Assembly (NCBI GenBank): GCA_958295835.1
Contig: OY282378.1
Location: 2,497,001 to 2,561,000, forward strand
DNA from: an uncultured Gammaproteobacteria bacterium
GTDB taxonomy: Bacteria > Pseudomonadota > Gammaproteobacteria > HK1
DNA: 64,000 nucleotides
Reading direction: 5' to 3'
The notes beneath the pieces were generated by a model, which had not been told where the DNA came from, searched no databases, and worked only from the letters and a program-made list of their open reading frames with translations. A program made the translations under genes and the position numbers. Positions 43,856 to 53,534 of the stretch are shown here, in pieces. Position 1 is the first letter of the stretch. Every line of letters begins with the position of its first letter.

Positions 43856-44994
43856 TTCCGAGCCAGCGTCACCTCTTCGATCTGCCCGAAGACGTCGCGT
43901 ACCTCAACTGTGCATACATGGCGCCGCTCATGCATTCGGTGGTCGAGGCGGGGATACGGGGCGCACGACGCAAGGCGCGCCCGTGGGAGATCACCGCGCC
44001 CGACTTCTTCTCCGACGGCGCCCATGCCCGCGGCCTCTTCGCGCGCATCGTCAACGCCCGCGCCGAGGACGTCGCGATCGTCCCGGCCGCGAGCTACGGC
44101 ATGGCGGTCGCGGCCCGCAACCTGCCGCTCGGGGCCGGGCAGACCGTCCTGGTGCTCGCGGACCAGTTCCCCTCGAACCTCTACCCGTGGCGGGCGGCGG
44201 CGGCGCGGGCCGGCGCCGAGGTCGTCACCGTCGATGCCTCCGACGAGGACCTGACCGCTGCGGTCCTCGCCGCGATCGACGAGCGCACCGCCATCGCCGC
44301 GTTGCCGCATTGCCGCTGGACCGACGGCGCGCTGCTCGACCTCGAAGCCATCGGCGAGTGCCTGCGCGCGGTCGGAGCGGCGCTCGCGCTGGACCTCACG
44401 CAGTCCGCCGGCGCCCTGCCGATCGACGTGGCGAGGGTGCGGCCCGCCTTCGCGGCATCGGCGTGCTACAAGTGGCTGATGGGGCCGTACACGCTCGGAT
44501 TCCTCTACGTCCACCCGGACTACCACGGCGGAGAGCCGCTGGAGTATGGCTGGTCGCCGCGCGCGGGATCGGAGGACTTCGCCCGCCTCGTCGATTACCG
44601 CGACGAGTACGAATCCGGCGCGCGGCGCTACGACATGGGCGAGCCGGCGAATTTCCACCTGATGCCGATGGCGATCGCCGGGCTGGAGCAGGTCCTCGAC
44701 TGGGGCGTCGAGAACGTCGCGAGCACGCTGAGCGCGCGCACCGCGGCCATCGCCGAGCGCGCGCGGACGATCGGCCTCGGCTCTCTGCCGGCCGCGTTGC
44801 GGGCCGGCCATTTCCTGGGATTGCAGTTTACCGGGAAGGCCCCGCGCGGCCTGCCGGAGACGCTGGCGCGGGAGAACGTCTACGTGAGCGTGCGGGGAAG
44901 CTCGGTGCGGGTGACCCCCCACCTCTACAACACGGACGCGGACGTCGATCGGCTCTTCGCGGGGCTCGAACGGGTGCTCGGCGCCCGCGGATGA
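43852..44994 (+). CDS. Class V PLP-dependent aminotransferase (cysteine desulfurase/epimerase-like)
   Basis: 380-residue fold-type I PLP enzyme of the CsdA/isopenicillin-N-epimerase branch. The PLP Lys is at 207 in SACYKWLMGPYTLGF, with the cofactor Asp 181 and Gln 184 in LALDLTQSAGALPIDV. There is no conserved active-site Cys loop typical of cysteine desulfurases, so a desulfurase role is unlikely; substrate unknown. Its ATG overlaps the upstream transferase gene, while the decayed copy at 18171-18290 has its own AGGAG leader, suggesting the transferase was inserted upstream after duplication. Confidence 0.85.
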   Translation: MIPSQRHLFDLPEDVAYLNCAYMAPLMHSVVEAGIRGARRKARPWEITAPDFFSDGAHARGLFARIVNARAEDVAIVPAASYGMAVAARNLPLGAGQTVLVLADQFPSNLYPWRAAAARAGAEVVTVDASDEDLTAAVLAAIDERTAIAALPHCRWTDGALLDLEAIGECLRAVGAALALDLTQSAGALPIDVARVRPAFAASACYKWLMGPYTLGFLYVHPDYHGGEPLEYGWSPRAGSEDFARLVDYRDEYESGARRYDMGEPANFHLMPMAIAGLEQVLDWGVENVASTLSARTAAIAERARTIGLGSLPAALRAGHFLGLQFTGKAPRGLPETLARENVYVSVRGSSVRVTPHLYNTDADVDRLFAGLERVLGARG

Positions 44995-45021
44995 GCCGAA
45001 CCGATCCGGACCGCGTGCGGG

Positions 45022-45070
45022 CCGGATCGAGCCGACCCGGGCTGGACCGCTCCGGATCGAGCCGGCCCGG
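45022..45070 (+). repeat. Imperfect direct repeat in the spacer before cca
   Basis: A 19-base unit CCGGATCGAGCCG(A/G)CCCGG occurs at 45022-45040 and 45052-45070 with one difference, period 30. The surrounding 164-bp spacer is rich in variants of CCGGATC. The corresponding spacer of the decayed locus (18056-18170) is shorter and lacks the second unit, so the repeat may have expanded after duplication. Confidence 0.55.
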
Positions 45071-45158
45071 ATCATGTCGCACGTCGGATCGGATCCGACC
45101 ACCCGGACGGCCGAGCCGCCGACCCTGACCGCCGAGCACCGAGAGCGCCGAAACCACC

Positions 45159-46535
45159 ATGTCCTCTCCCCGCCCGGCGCTCGATCCGCCGATCCGCGAG
45201 ATCGCGGCAGCCGTCCGTGATGCCGGCGGACGGGCCGTCGTCGTGGGCGGCTGGGTGCGCGACCACCTCCTTGGAGTGCGCTCGAAGGACGTCGATGTCG
45301 AGGTGTTCGGTCTCGACGTGGTACGGCTCGAATCCCTCCTTGCGGGCTTCGGCAAGGTGCACGCGGTCGGACGCGCCTTCGGCGTGTTCCGGGTCGGCGG
45401 CATCGACGTGGACTTCTCGCTGCCGCGGCGCGACAGCAAGCGCGGCCCCGGACACCGCGGCTTCGACGTGGCGCCGGACCCGTCGCTGGACTTTGCCGCT
45501 GCCGCGCGGCGCCGCGACCTCACGGTGAACAGCATCGGCCTCGATCCCCTCACCGGCGAGGTGCTGGACCCGCACGCGGGACGCCGGGATCTGGAACGCG
45601 GCGTGCTGCGCGCCACCGATCCGGCGCATTTCCCCGAAGATCCGCTGCGTGGCCTGCGCGTGGCCCAGCTCGCGGCCCGCCTCGAAATGACCCCCGACGA
45701 GGCGCTCGTCGCGCTGTGCCGAAAGCTCGATTCGAACGAGCTTTCCGGCGAGCGGGTATTCGACGAATTCAGAAAGCTGCTGCTTCTCGCACCGAAGCCG
45801 TCGATCGGCTTCAAGGTGCTCGAAGACACGGAACAGCTCCGATTCTTCCCCGAGCTCGACGCCTTGCGCGGCGTCGCCCAGGACCCGGAATGGCACCCGG
45901 AGGGCGACGTATGGACGCATACCCTCATGGTCCTGGACGTGGCCGCCACCCAGCGCGACCGCGCCGACGAAGACCTCGCGCTGATGTTCGGCGCGCTCTG
46001 CCACGACCTCGGCAAGCCGGCGACCACCGAGCCGAGCGGCGGCAGGATCCGATCCCATGGGCATGATGTCGAAGGAGTCGCCCCGACTCGTGCGCTGCTT
46101 GGACGGATGCACGCGCCGGGCGCCCTCGTCGATCGGGTCGCGGCACTCGTCGAGCATCACCTCGCGCCGGCCCTGTTCATCAGGAACGGGGCGACCGCGA
46201 AGGGCTACCGGCGCCTCGCCCGCAAGCTCGAACGCGCGGGGGTGAGCATGGAGCTGCTCGTCCGGGTCGCGCGGGCCGATCATCTCGGGCGCACCACCGC
46301 CGACGCCCTCGCCGGCCGTTTCGACGCCGGCGACGCCTTCCTCGCCGCCTCCCGCGCCCACAGCGTCGAGCACGCCGCGCCCCGCGACGTCGTGCTCGGC
46401 CGCCACCTGATCGAACGCGGCCTGCAACCCGGCCCAGGGTTCGCTCCGATCCTCGAACGGTGCCGCGACGTCCAGGACGAGACGGGCTGCACCGATCCGG
46501 GCCGGATCCTCGATCGCGTGCTCGCCGAGGGCTGA
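45159..46535 (+). CDS. cca: CCA-adding tRNA nucleotidyltransferase / poly(A) polymerase family with HD domain
   Basis: 458-residue class II nucleotidyltransferase. Catalytic head: GGWVRDHLLG and the metal Asp pair in KDVDVEVFG, then RRRDLTVNSIG; the neck follows with EDPLRGLRVAQLAARL. The C-terminal part has an HD phosphohydrolase signature: WHPEGDVWTHTLMVLD and LCHDLGKPATT, then HGHDVEG. It adds or repairs the CCA end of tRNAs. A truncated copy of its first 80 residues lies at 17801-18055. Preceded by the aminotransferase with a repeat-bearing spacer. Confidence 0.9.
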   Translation: MSSPRPALDPPIREIAAAVRDAGGRAVVVGGWVRDHLLGVRSKDVDVEVFGLDVVRLESLLAGFGKVHAVGRAFGVFRVGGIDVDFSLPRRDSKRGPGHRGFDVAPDPSLDFAAAARRRDLTVNSIGLDPLTGEVLDPHAGRRDLERGVLRATDPAHFPEDPLRGLRVAQLAARLEMTPDEALVALCRKLDSNELSGERVFDEFRKLLLLAPKPSIGFKVLEDTEQLRFFPELDALRGVAQDPEWHPEGDVWTHTLMVLDVAATQRDRADEDLALMFGALCHDLGKPATTEPSGGRIRSHGHDVEGVAPTRALLGRMHAPGALVDRVAALVEHHLAPALFIRNGATAKGYRRLARKLERAGVSMELLVRVARADHLGRTTADALAGRFDAGDAFLAASRAHSVEHAAPRDVVLGRHLIERGLQPGPGFAPILERCRDVQDETGCTDPGRILDRVLAEG

Positions 46536-46619
46536 TCCCGGCTTGTTCTACCGTGTTGCGCCATGCGGAACGACTGTCATAGAGTCCTCTCGGTTCCCGG
46601 CGAGAGAATGGAGAGCGCG

Positions 46620-47258
46620 ATGCGCCTGTTCCGCAAGATGACGGAGATCCAGAGCCCCGGGGAGGCGCTGCCGGGACGGCCGGAATCGATCCCCACACCC
46701 GACGTGAATTTCATGAACGGCCACCGCATCAAGCCGCCCTTCCCCGAGGGCATGGCGCTCGCGCAATTCGGCCTCGGTTGCTTCTGGGGCGGGGAGAAGG
46801 CGTTCTGGAACCTGCCCGGCGTGTACGCAACCGCGGTCGGGTACGCGGCAGGCATCACCCCGAACCCGACCTACGAGGAGGTATGCAGCGGGCGTACCGG
46901 CCACAACGAGGTCGTGCTCGTGGTCTTCGATCCGGAGCGCATCGGCTACGACGCGCTCCTCAATACGTTCTGGGAGGCCCACGACCCTACCCAGGGGATG
47001 CGTCAGGGCAACGACGTGGGCACGCAGTACCGCTCGGGCGTCTACACGTACTCCGAGGCGCAGGCCGGGCAGGCGACGGCATCTCGCGATGCGTACCAGG
47101 AGGCCCTCTCGGCCGCGGGATACGGCCGCGTCACCACCGAGATTGTCGAGGCCGGCCCGTTCTACTACGCCGAGGACCACCACCAGCAATACCTCGCGAG
47201 GAATCCGTTCGGCTATTGCGGCCACGGGGGCACCGGGGTCAAAGCCTGCCCGGCGTAG
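46620..47258 (+). CDS. msrA: Peptide methionine sulfoxide reductase A
   Basis: 212-residue MsrA repairing Met-S-sulfoxide. The catalytic Cys is in [13 protein letters not shown] near residue 57. The remaining family blocks are [51 protein letters not shown] and [12 protein letters not shown], with a resolving Cys in the tail (GYCGHGG, KACPA). The ATG at 46620 follows GGAGAG; upstream frame is longer but without a site. It sits between cca and ppk1, all on the plus strand. Confidence 0.94.
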   Translation: MRLFRKMTEIQSPGEALPGRPESIPTPDVNFMNGHRIKPPFPEGMALAQFGLGCFWGGEKAFWNLPGVYATAVGYAAGITPNPTYEEVCSGRTGHNEVVLVVFDPERIGYDALLNTFWEAHDPTQGMRQGNDVGTQYRSGVYTYSEAQAGQATASRDAYQEALSAAGYGRVTTEIVEAGPFYYAEDHHQQYLARNPFGYCGHGGTGVKACPA

Positions 47259-47445
47259 CGGCGAGCCGCCTCGGGCGCTCGCGTGTCCGAGTCGAGCCAC
47301 GTTGACCGGCGATCGCAGCGCCCCACCGGCTCCTCCGAGCGGTCGGGCTCGAAAGAAGCTCGCCTCGTGCGGAATCGTGGAATCGCCATTCCCCCTTGAT
47401 GTACCCTCGCGGCAGGCGCATTGGCCGGAATCGTGAGCCGCCTTC

Positions 47446-49578
47446 ATGCCCCGTACACGACGAAAACGGACCGTGGACACCCCATCGCTCGACAACCCGG
47501 ACCTCTACGTCAACCGCGAGCTCAGCCAGCTCGCGTTCAACCGGCGGGTGTTCGAGCAGGCGCGCGACCCCGCCACCCCACTCCTCGAGCGGCTCCGGTT
47601 CCTGTGCATCTCCTGCTCCAACCTCGACGAGTTCTTCGAGGTCCGGGTGGCGGGAATACTCCACCAGATCCAGTACGGCGCAGCGTACGGCACCGCGGAC
47701 GGCCTTGCGCCGAGCGAAGTGCTGAGCCGCATCAGCGCCGATGCGCATACCCTGGTCGGCGAACAGTACGAGCTGTTGAACGGCACCATCCTCCCGGCCC
47801 TGGCGAGCGAGGGGATCCGGTTTCTGCGTCGCGGCGAGTGGAGCGACGCGCAGGACCGGTGGATCACGCGCTACTTCACCGAGCAGCTTCTCCCCATCGT
47901 GACCCCGATCCGACTCGACCCGGTCCATCCGTTTCCATCCATCCTGAACAAGAGCCTCAACTTCATCGTCTCGCTCACCGGCGAGGACGCCTTCGGGCAG
48001 GCCGGCGGGATGGCGGTGGTCCAGGCGCCGAGAGCGCTGCCGAGGCTCATCCGGCTGCCCGCCGAGGTAGGCGACGCCGAGAACGATTTCGTATTTCTCT
48101 CCTCCATCATTCACGCGCGGGTCGGAGACCTGTTCCCCGGCATGGAGCTGACCGCGTGCCACCAGTTCCGCGTCACCCGCAACAGCGAGCTCTTCGTCGA
48201 TGCCGAGGACGTCGACGACCTGATGCGCGCGCTGGTCGGCGAGCTTCCGTCCCGGCGCTACGGCGCCGAGGTTCGCCTCGAGGTCGCCGACAACTGCCCC
48301 GACGAAATGGTCGACTACCTGGTGCACCAGTTCGGGCTCTCCGGGGAGATGGTGTTCCGCGTCAACGGCCCCGTGAACCTGCACCGGCTGATGGCGTTGC
48401 CGGACCTCGTCGAACGGCCGGATCTCAAGTACCCGCCGTTCACGCCCGGATTCCCGGCGCGGGTCGGACCGCCCACCCGCATCTTCGAGGCGATCGCGGC
48501 CGGCGACGTCCTCCTGCACCACCCCTTCCAGTCATTCGCCCCGGTGCTCGAATTCGTCCAGCAGGCCGCCGCCGACCCCGACGTGCTGGCCATCAAGCAG
48601 ACGCTCTACCGCACCGGGTCCGAATCGTCGCTCGTCGACGCGCTCGTCGCGGCGGCCCGCGCCGGCAAGGAAGTCACGGTATGCGTCGAGCTGCGGGCCC
48701 GCTTCGACGAAGAGGCGAACATCTCGCTCGCCGAGGAGCTCCAGGAGGCCGGCGCGCACGTCGTCTATGGGGTCGTCGGGTACAAGACCCACGCGAAGAT
48801 GCTGCTCGTGGTCCGCCGCGAAGGGGAGAAGCTGCGCCGCTACGTCCACCTCGGCACGGGCAACTACCACGCCCGCACCACCCGGGCATACACCGACTTC
48901 GGACTGCTGACCGCGGATCCGGAGATCGGGCAGGACGTGCACGAGGTCTTCATGCAGCTTACCGGGCTCGGCCGGGCCTCGCGGCTGACACGACTGCTCC
49001 AGTCTCCGTTCACCCTGCACGACAGGATGCTGGAGTACATCGACGAGGAAGCGCGGCGCGCGGCGGACGGCAAGCCCGCCCGCATCATCGCGAAGATGAA
49101 CGCGCTGATCGAGCCGAAGATCATCCGGGCCCTGTACCGCGCCTCGCAGGCGGGGGTGGAGATCGACCTGATCGTTCGCGGCGCCTGCGCGCTGCGGCCC
49201 GGCATCCCCGCTGTCTCGGAAAACATCCGGGTGCGCTCGATCGTCGGCCGGTTCCTGGAGCATACCCGCGTGTTCTGCTTCGAGAACGGCGGCGCTCCCC
49301 GACTGTTCTGCGCAAGCGCGGACTGGATGAACCGCAACCTCTTCCAGCGCGTCGAAACCTGCTTCCCCATCCTCGACGATGCGTTGCGCGCGCGGGTGGT
49401 CGAAGAGGGCCTCATGACATATCTCGACGACAACACGCACGCCTGGCGCCTCGACCCCGACGGGCTCTACCACCGGGCCGAGCACGGCGGCGAGACCGCG
49501 GTCTCGGCACAGCACACGCTCCTCGAAAAGCTGAGCGAGTCGCCGGGGCCGACCCCGGGCGGCACGGGGAAGACCTGA
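47446..49578 (+). CDS. ppk1: Polyphosphate kinase 1
   Basis: 710-residue PPK1 that polymerises the gamma-phosphate of ATP into polyphosphate. Domains are complete: the N domain (YVNRELSQLAFNRRVFEQA), the head domain, and two phospholipase-D-like C domains. The autophosphorylated His is in GVVGYKTHAKMLLVVRREG, the second site in RYVHLGTGNYHARTTRAYTDFGLLTADPEIG. It is convergent with ppx, the degrading enzyme of the phoB-phoR-ppx operon. No Pho box was found directly upstream. Confidence 0.96.
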   Translation: MPRTRRKRTVDTPSLDNPDLYVNRELSQLAFNRRVFEQARDPATPLLERLRFLCISCSNLDEFFEVRVAGILHQIQYGAAYGTADGLAPSEVLSRISADAHTLVGEQYELLNGTILPALASEGIRFLRRGEWSDAQDRWITRYFTEQLLPIVTPIRLDPVHPFPSILNKSLNFIVSLTGEDAFGQAGGMAVVQAPRALPRLIRLPAEVGDAENDFVFLSSIIHARVGDLFPGMELTACHQFRVTRNSELFVDAEDVDDLMRALVGELPSRRYGAEVRLEVADNCPDEMVDYLVHQFGLSGEMVFRVNGPVNLHRLMALPDLVERPDLKYPPFTPGFPARVGPPTRIFEAIAAGDVLLHHPFQSFAPVLEFVQQAAADPDVLAIKQTLYRTGSESSLVDALVAAARAGKEVTVCVELRARFDEEANISLAEELQEAGAHVVYGVVGYKTHAKMLLVVRREGEKLRRYVHLGTGNYHARTTRAYTDFGLLTADPEIGQDVHEVFMQLTGLGRASRLTRLLQSPFTLHDRMLEYIDEEARRAADGKPARIIAKMNALIEPKIIRALYRASQAGVEIDLIVRGACALRPGIPAVSENIRVRSIVGRFLEHTRVFCFENGGAPRLFCASADWMNRNLFQRVETCFPILDDALRARVVEEGLMTYLDDNTHAWRLDPDGLYHRAEHGGETAVSAQHTLLEKLSESPGPTPGGTGKT

Positions 49579-49669
49579 GCAAAGCCCCGACCCGTGCCTT
49601 CCATTCGGGCCGACGGTTCGCGATGCGTTTCACCTGCGCCCCGCACCCGGCTTCGCCGGCCCGGCGGGC

Positions 49670-51184
49670 TCAACCGAAGCGCAGCCCGATCCCCACGGCG
49701 GCGAGGTACGCCTGCTCCTGCTCCAGGTCGGCCCGGGTGAGCGGGTGCGCGTCGAGCCATCCGGGCGGAAACGCCACCGTCAACACCTCGCCCTGCGCCA
49801 GCGCTTCGACGCCCGGCAGGAAGTCGTCCGCGCGCGAGCGGTTCAACACCACCGAGAGGCGCAGCAGCACGCAGAGCCGGCGCGCGCGCCGCCCGTCCCC
49901 GGAGGTGAATTGCTCGAAGACCGGGACCGGAAACTTCCGCCGGTGCCCCCGCACCAGCGAGGACAGCATCGTCTGGGCCTGGCGGGAGAAGCCGGACATG
50001 TCGCCGTTGGCGAGCAGGTACGCGCCATGCTTGTGGTACTGGTTGTGGGAGACGAAGAGCCCCGCCTCGTGGAGACGCGCCGCCCATCCCAGAAGCTGCT
50101 CCGCCTCTTCGGTATCCATCCCCCAGGCCGGGGCCACCTGCCGGTGCAACGCCAACGCGGTCGCCGCGACCCGTTCGCCCTGGGCGGCGTCGACACGATA
50201 TCGCTCGATTCGGCGCTGCACGGTCGCGTCACGGACGTCCTCGTGGCGGATGCGGCCCATGAGATCGAACAGCAGCCCTTCGCGAAGCGCCATCTCCGAG
50301 ACGTCGAGATGCTCGATGTCGAACGCATCGAGGGCGGCCGAGAGCACCGCGACCCCGCCCGGAAGCACGGGACGGCGGTCGTCCTTCAGCTCCCTGAGCC
50401 TGACCGCATCGACGTGCCGGGCCCTGACCAGCTCGCGCCGCAAGCGGCGCAGCGCGCCTCGATCGATGCCGTCCTCGCACCAGCCGGCCGCGCGCGCGAT
50501 CGCCGCGATCGCCTTGATCGTGCCCGAGCAGCCGACCGCGGAGCCCCAGCCGGCGTCGCGGTACAACCGTTCGATCGGCTCGAACTCCACGCGGGCCGCG
50601 AGCAGCGCGCGCTTCATCGAATGCCTGTCGATCCGGCCCTCGGGAAAGAACCGCCGGCTGGCGCCGACGCAGCCGATGTACAGGCTCTCCCTGTACAGGG
50701 AAGTGAATCCGCTCCCGACGATACATTCCGTGCTGCCGCCGCCGATGTCGATGACCAGACGTCGTTCGCGGTCGTTGGCGAGCGCGTGAGCCACGCCCAG
50801 ATAGATGAGCCGGGCCTCTTCGCGGCCCGCGATGACGTCGATGGAGTGCCCCAGCACGCGCTGCGCCTCGCGCCGGAATGCTTCGCCGTTGCGTGCGCTG
50901 CGCAGGGTATTGGTGCCGACCGCGCGTACCGCCTGCTCGGGCATGCCGCGCAGCCTCTGCCCGAACCGGCGAAGACACGCGAGCGCACGTTCGATCGCAT
51001 CGCGGCGCAGGCGCTTGTGATCATCCAGTCCCGCCGCGAGCCGCACCGGCTCGCGCAGTCGATCCACTACGTCGAGATGACCGTCGACCACCCGCCCGAT
51101 GACGAGATGGAAGCTGTTGGAGCCGAGGTCGATCGCGGCGAGCAGCGCGGGTACCGGCGGCGCGACGTCGACCGCGTCATCCAA
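49670..51184 (-). CDS. ppx: Exopolyphosphatase (Ppx/GppA family), TTG start
   Basis: 504-residue Ppx with the actin-like ATPase fold: AIDLGSNSFHLVIG near residue 18, VRAVGTNTLRSARN, VIDIGGGSTECIVG and AVGCSGTIKAIA, then a C-terminal HD-like helical domain (LLGWAARLHEAGLFVSHNQYHKHGAYLL). No ATG or GTG fits; a TTG at 51184 overlaps the end of phoR and is followed directly by the conserved N-terminus. It shortens polyphosphate chains from the end. Third gene of phoB-phoR-ppx, hence likely under PhoB control. Confidence 0.92.
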   Translation of the reverse strand: MDDAVDVAPPVPALLAAIDLGSNSFHLVIGRVVDGHLDVVDRLREPVRLAAGLDDHKRLRRDAIERALACLRRFGQRLRGMPEQAVRAVGTNTLRSARNGEAFRREAQRVLGHSIDVIAGREEARLIYLGVAHALANDRERRLVIDIGGGSTECIVGSGFTSLYRESLYIGCVGASRRFFPEGRIDRHSMKRALLAARVEFEPIERLYRDAGWGSAVGCSGTIKAIAAIARAAGWCEDGIDRGALRRLRRELVRARHVDAVRLRELKDDRRPVLPGGVAVLSAALDAFDIEHLDVSEMALREGLLFDLMGRIRHEDVRDATVQRRIERYRVDAAQGERVAATALALHRQVAPAWGMDTEEAEQLLGWAARLHEAGLFVSHNQYHKHGAYLLANGDMSGFSRQAQTMLSSLVRGHRRKFPVPVFEQFTSGDGRRARRLCVLLRLSVVLNRSRADDFLPGVEALAQGEVLTVAFPPGWLDAHPLTRADLEQEQAYLAAVGIGLRFG

Positions 51185-52508
51185 CCGCCTGCCGCTCCGG
51201 CTCGGCGGGGATCTCCGAGTGCACCACTCGATGCGCAGGGAACCGGCAGGAGAACCGGCTGCCTTCACCGAGCCGGCTCTCGATCTCGAACCGTGCATCG
51301 TGCCGAACGAGGACGTGCTTCACGATCGCCAGTCCCAGCCCCGTGCCTCCCATTTCATGCGAACGCGCCTTGTCCACGCGATAGAACCGCTCGGTGAGGC
51401 GAGGGAGGTGGTGCGCGTCGATGCCCTCCCCGGTATCGATGACCTCCAATCGCGCGCCCGTCTCGTCCGACGTCCACCCCAGCCGTATCGTCCCGCCCGC
51501 GTGGGTGTGCTGTACCGCGTTGAACGCGACGTTCGAGAAGGCGCTGTAGAGCTCGTTCCAGTTGCCGAGCAGGGAGAGTCCCGGATCCGTCTCCTGAACG
51601 ACGCGATGCGCGCCCTCGCTGAGGGAGCGCGTGTCCCTGACGATCATGTCGAGCATCTCGACCACTGCGACGGGTTCGGCGGTCGCGGCGCCGGGCGTCG
51701 CCTCCAGTCGTGAAAGCTGAAGCAGATCCTCCACGATCAGGCCCATTCGCGACGCCTGCTGCGACATCTGGGCGACCGGCCGCCGGTACTCGTCGGGGAA
51801 CTGCTCGTCGTCCTCGAGCGTCTCCAGGTATCCGGCGACGACCGTCAACGGGCTCCGCAGCTCGTGCGACACGTTGGCCACGAAATCCTTCCGCATCTGC
51901 TCCAGGTTGTGGATCCGGGTCACGTCGCGTACGAGCATCAACCGCCTGCTGCCCCCGTAGGGAACGATTCGAATCCGGAGCTTGATCTCGTCACGCAACG
52001 GCGACTCGATATGGAACGGCTCGTCGAGCGCCCCGGATTCGAGCGTGTCGGTGAAGCTCGGATGGCGGATGAAGTTGGACACCGGCTGGCCGACGTCGCG
52101 CGAGCGCTGCAGGCCGAGCAACCGGCTCGACGCCTCGTTCATCCACTGGATGGTGCCGTCGCCGGCGAGGACGATCGCACCGTCCGGCACCGCATCGGCC
52201 GCCCGCTGGAATCGACCCACGAGCTTGCGCAGCCGCTTCTTGCGCTTGCGGTTCTGGCGGTGGATGCGGCTCAGGGACTCGAACACCTGACCCCAGATCC
52301 CGCGGGCGTCCGGCTCGGGCTCGCGGCCACCGCTCGCCAGCCAGCGGGCGAGCCGATGAACGTGGTAGACGTGCCACGTGACGTACGCGCAGGCGCCGGC
52401 GAGCAGCAGCCACGGGGTGAGCCCGAGGAGGTAGCCCGCGATTCCGAGCAGCACCGCTCCCGCCACGAGGCGGCGCCATTCCCGGGTGCGGGCTCTCGAG
52501 AGCGTCAT
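51177..52508 (-). CDS. phoR: Phosphate-regulon sensor histidine kinase PhoR
   Basis: 443-residue kinase. Two N-terminal membrane helices (about 14-46), a PAS domain (about 100-200, with DGAIVLAGDGTIQWMNEAS), the phospho-acceptor His 215 in ANVSHELRSPL, and the ATPase motifs NVAFNAVQHTHAGG (N box), DTGEGID (G1) and GGTGLGLAIVKHV (G2). PhoR has no large periplasmic sensor, as usual; phosphate is sensed through the Pst system and PhoU, neither in this window. It follows phoB with a 109-bp gap and overlaps ppx. Confidence 0.95.
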   Translation of the reverse strand: MTLSRARTREWRRLVAGAVLLGIAGYLLGLTPWLLLAGACAYVTWHVYHVHRLARWLASGGREPEPDARGIWGQVFESLSRIHRQNRKRKKRLRKLVGRFQRAADAVPDGAIVLAGDGTIQWMNEASSRLLGLQRSRDVGQPVSNFIRHPSFTDTLESGALDEPFHIESPLRDEIKLRIRIVPYGGSRRLMLVRDVTRIHNLEQMRKDFVANVSHELRSPLTVVAGYLETLEDDEQFPDEYRRPVAQMSQQASRMGLIVEDLLQLSRLEATPGAATAEPVAVVEMLDMIVRDTRSLSEGAHRVVQETDPGLSLLGNWNELYSAFSNVAFNAVQHTHAGGTIRLGWTSDETGARLEVIDTGEGIDAHHLPRLTERFYRVDKARSHEMGGTGLGLAIVKHVLVRHDARFEIESRLGEGSRFSCRFPAHRVVHSEIPAEPERQAVG

Positions 52509-52617
52509 CGGATCGGTTCCGGACCGTGGCCCGCCCCATTATGCCGGGCCGCGCGCCGCCGGCAACCAGCGTCGCGCCCGCCGCTGCGTGTTGCGCGGCG
52601 GCGCAACGGTCCGCCGA

Positions 52618-53310
52618 TCATTCCATCTGGCGCGAAAACCGGTATCCCGTTCCATGCACCGTCTGCACGAACCGGTCGAATCCGTGTCCGGCCAGCGCCT
52701 TGCGCAGCCGGCGGATGTGCACGTCGACGGTGCGCTCCTCGATGTAGACGTTACGGCCCCAGACTCGATCCAGAAGCTGACCGCGGGTGAACACGCGCTC
52801 GGGGTGGCTCATGAAGAAATGAAGCATGCGGAATTCCGTCGGTCCGGTCCGGATCGTCTCTCCGCGGCCGGTGATGCGGTGGCTCACCGGGTCCAGCCGC
52901 AGCCCGTCGATCTCGATCGGGTGCTCGTCGCCGACCGGAGTGGTCCGCTTCAGCACCGCGCAGATCCGCGCCACCAGCTCCTTCACCGAGAACGGCTTGA
53001 CGACATAGTCGTCGGCCCCCGCCTCGAATCCGCTCAACTTGTCGCTCTCCTCGCCCTTCGCGGTCAGCATGATGAGCGGGATGTTCCGGGTGGAATCGCA
53101 CCGGCGCAGCCTGCGTGCGAGCTCCAGGCCGCTCACGCCGGGCAGCATCCAGTCGAGCAGAATGAGATCCGGACGCGCTTGCTCGATCTCGCGGTCCGCG
53201 TGCACGGCATCCGCCACGGCGCGGGTGTCGAACCCGGCCCGCGACAATGCGAGCTGCACCATCTCGCGGATGGCCGCCTCGTCCTCGACGAGAAGAATGC
53301 GCTTGCCCAC
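52618..53310 (-). CDS. phoB: Phosphate-regulon response regulator PhoB
   Basis: 230-residue OmpR-family regulator. The receiver domain has the phosphorylated Asp at 53 in LILLDWMLPG, the Thr/Lys pair in LTAKGEE and YVVKPFS. The winged-helix output domain ends with RTVDVHIRRLRKAL and VHGTGYRFS. Two GTG starts compete: 53310 has GGAGAG seven bases upstream and is chosen; 53316 would add two residues but sits on top of the site. A Pho box lies about 55 bases upstream, so it is autoregulated. Confidence 0.95.
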   Translation of the reverse strand: MGKRILLVEDEAAIREMVQLALSRAGFDTRAVADAVHADREIEQARPDLILLDWMLPGVSGLELARRLRRCDSTRNIPLIMLTAKGEESDKLSGFEAGADDYVVKPFSVKELVARICAVLKRTTPVGDEHPIEIDGLRLDPVSHRITGRGETIRTGPTEFRMLHFFMSHPERVFTRGQLLDRVWGRNVYIEERTVDVHIRRLRKALAGHGFDRFVQTVHGTGYRFSRQME

Positions 53311-53362
53311 CGTCACCTCTCCCTTCCGCTCTCCGCATGCGCGGACATTTCATATTCCGACG

Positions 53363-53380
53363 ATGACATTTTCATGACAA
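53363..53380 (-). promoter_or_regulatory. Pho box upstream of phoB
   Basis: On the minus strand TTGTCAT and ATGTCAT are separated by GAAA, giving the 7+4+7 arrangement of the PhoB-binding box (consensus repeat CTGTCAT; one mismatch in each half). A TATGAA lies eight bases further downstream at the distance expected for a PhoB-activated -10. This predicts phosphate-starvation induction of phoB-phoR-ppx. Confidence 0.88.
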
Positions 53381-53534
53381 CGACGCCGGCCGCGAAACCC
53401 GGCGCACGGGCACCGCCGCCTTGCAGCTCGGGCAGGACGCCGGAGAGGGGGGCCGGCGCGAACGAGGCGCCCTCCCCCGGGGACTCATGTAGAATCCCGG
53501 CCCGGTTCCCGACGTTGCGACGGAGTTCCCGAAG

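Noticed and set aside
45022..45070. CRISPR-like repeat array before cca
   Set aside because: Only two imperfect 19-base units at period 30; spacers are part of the same CCGGATC-rich sequence and no cas genes are near.
47421..50789. 1122-codon plus-strand open frame
   Set aside because: It overlaps ppk1 in another frame and then runs antisense to ppx; both of those have complete motifs.
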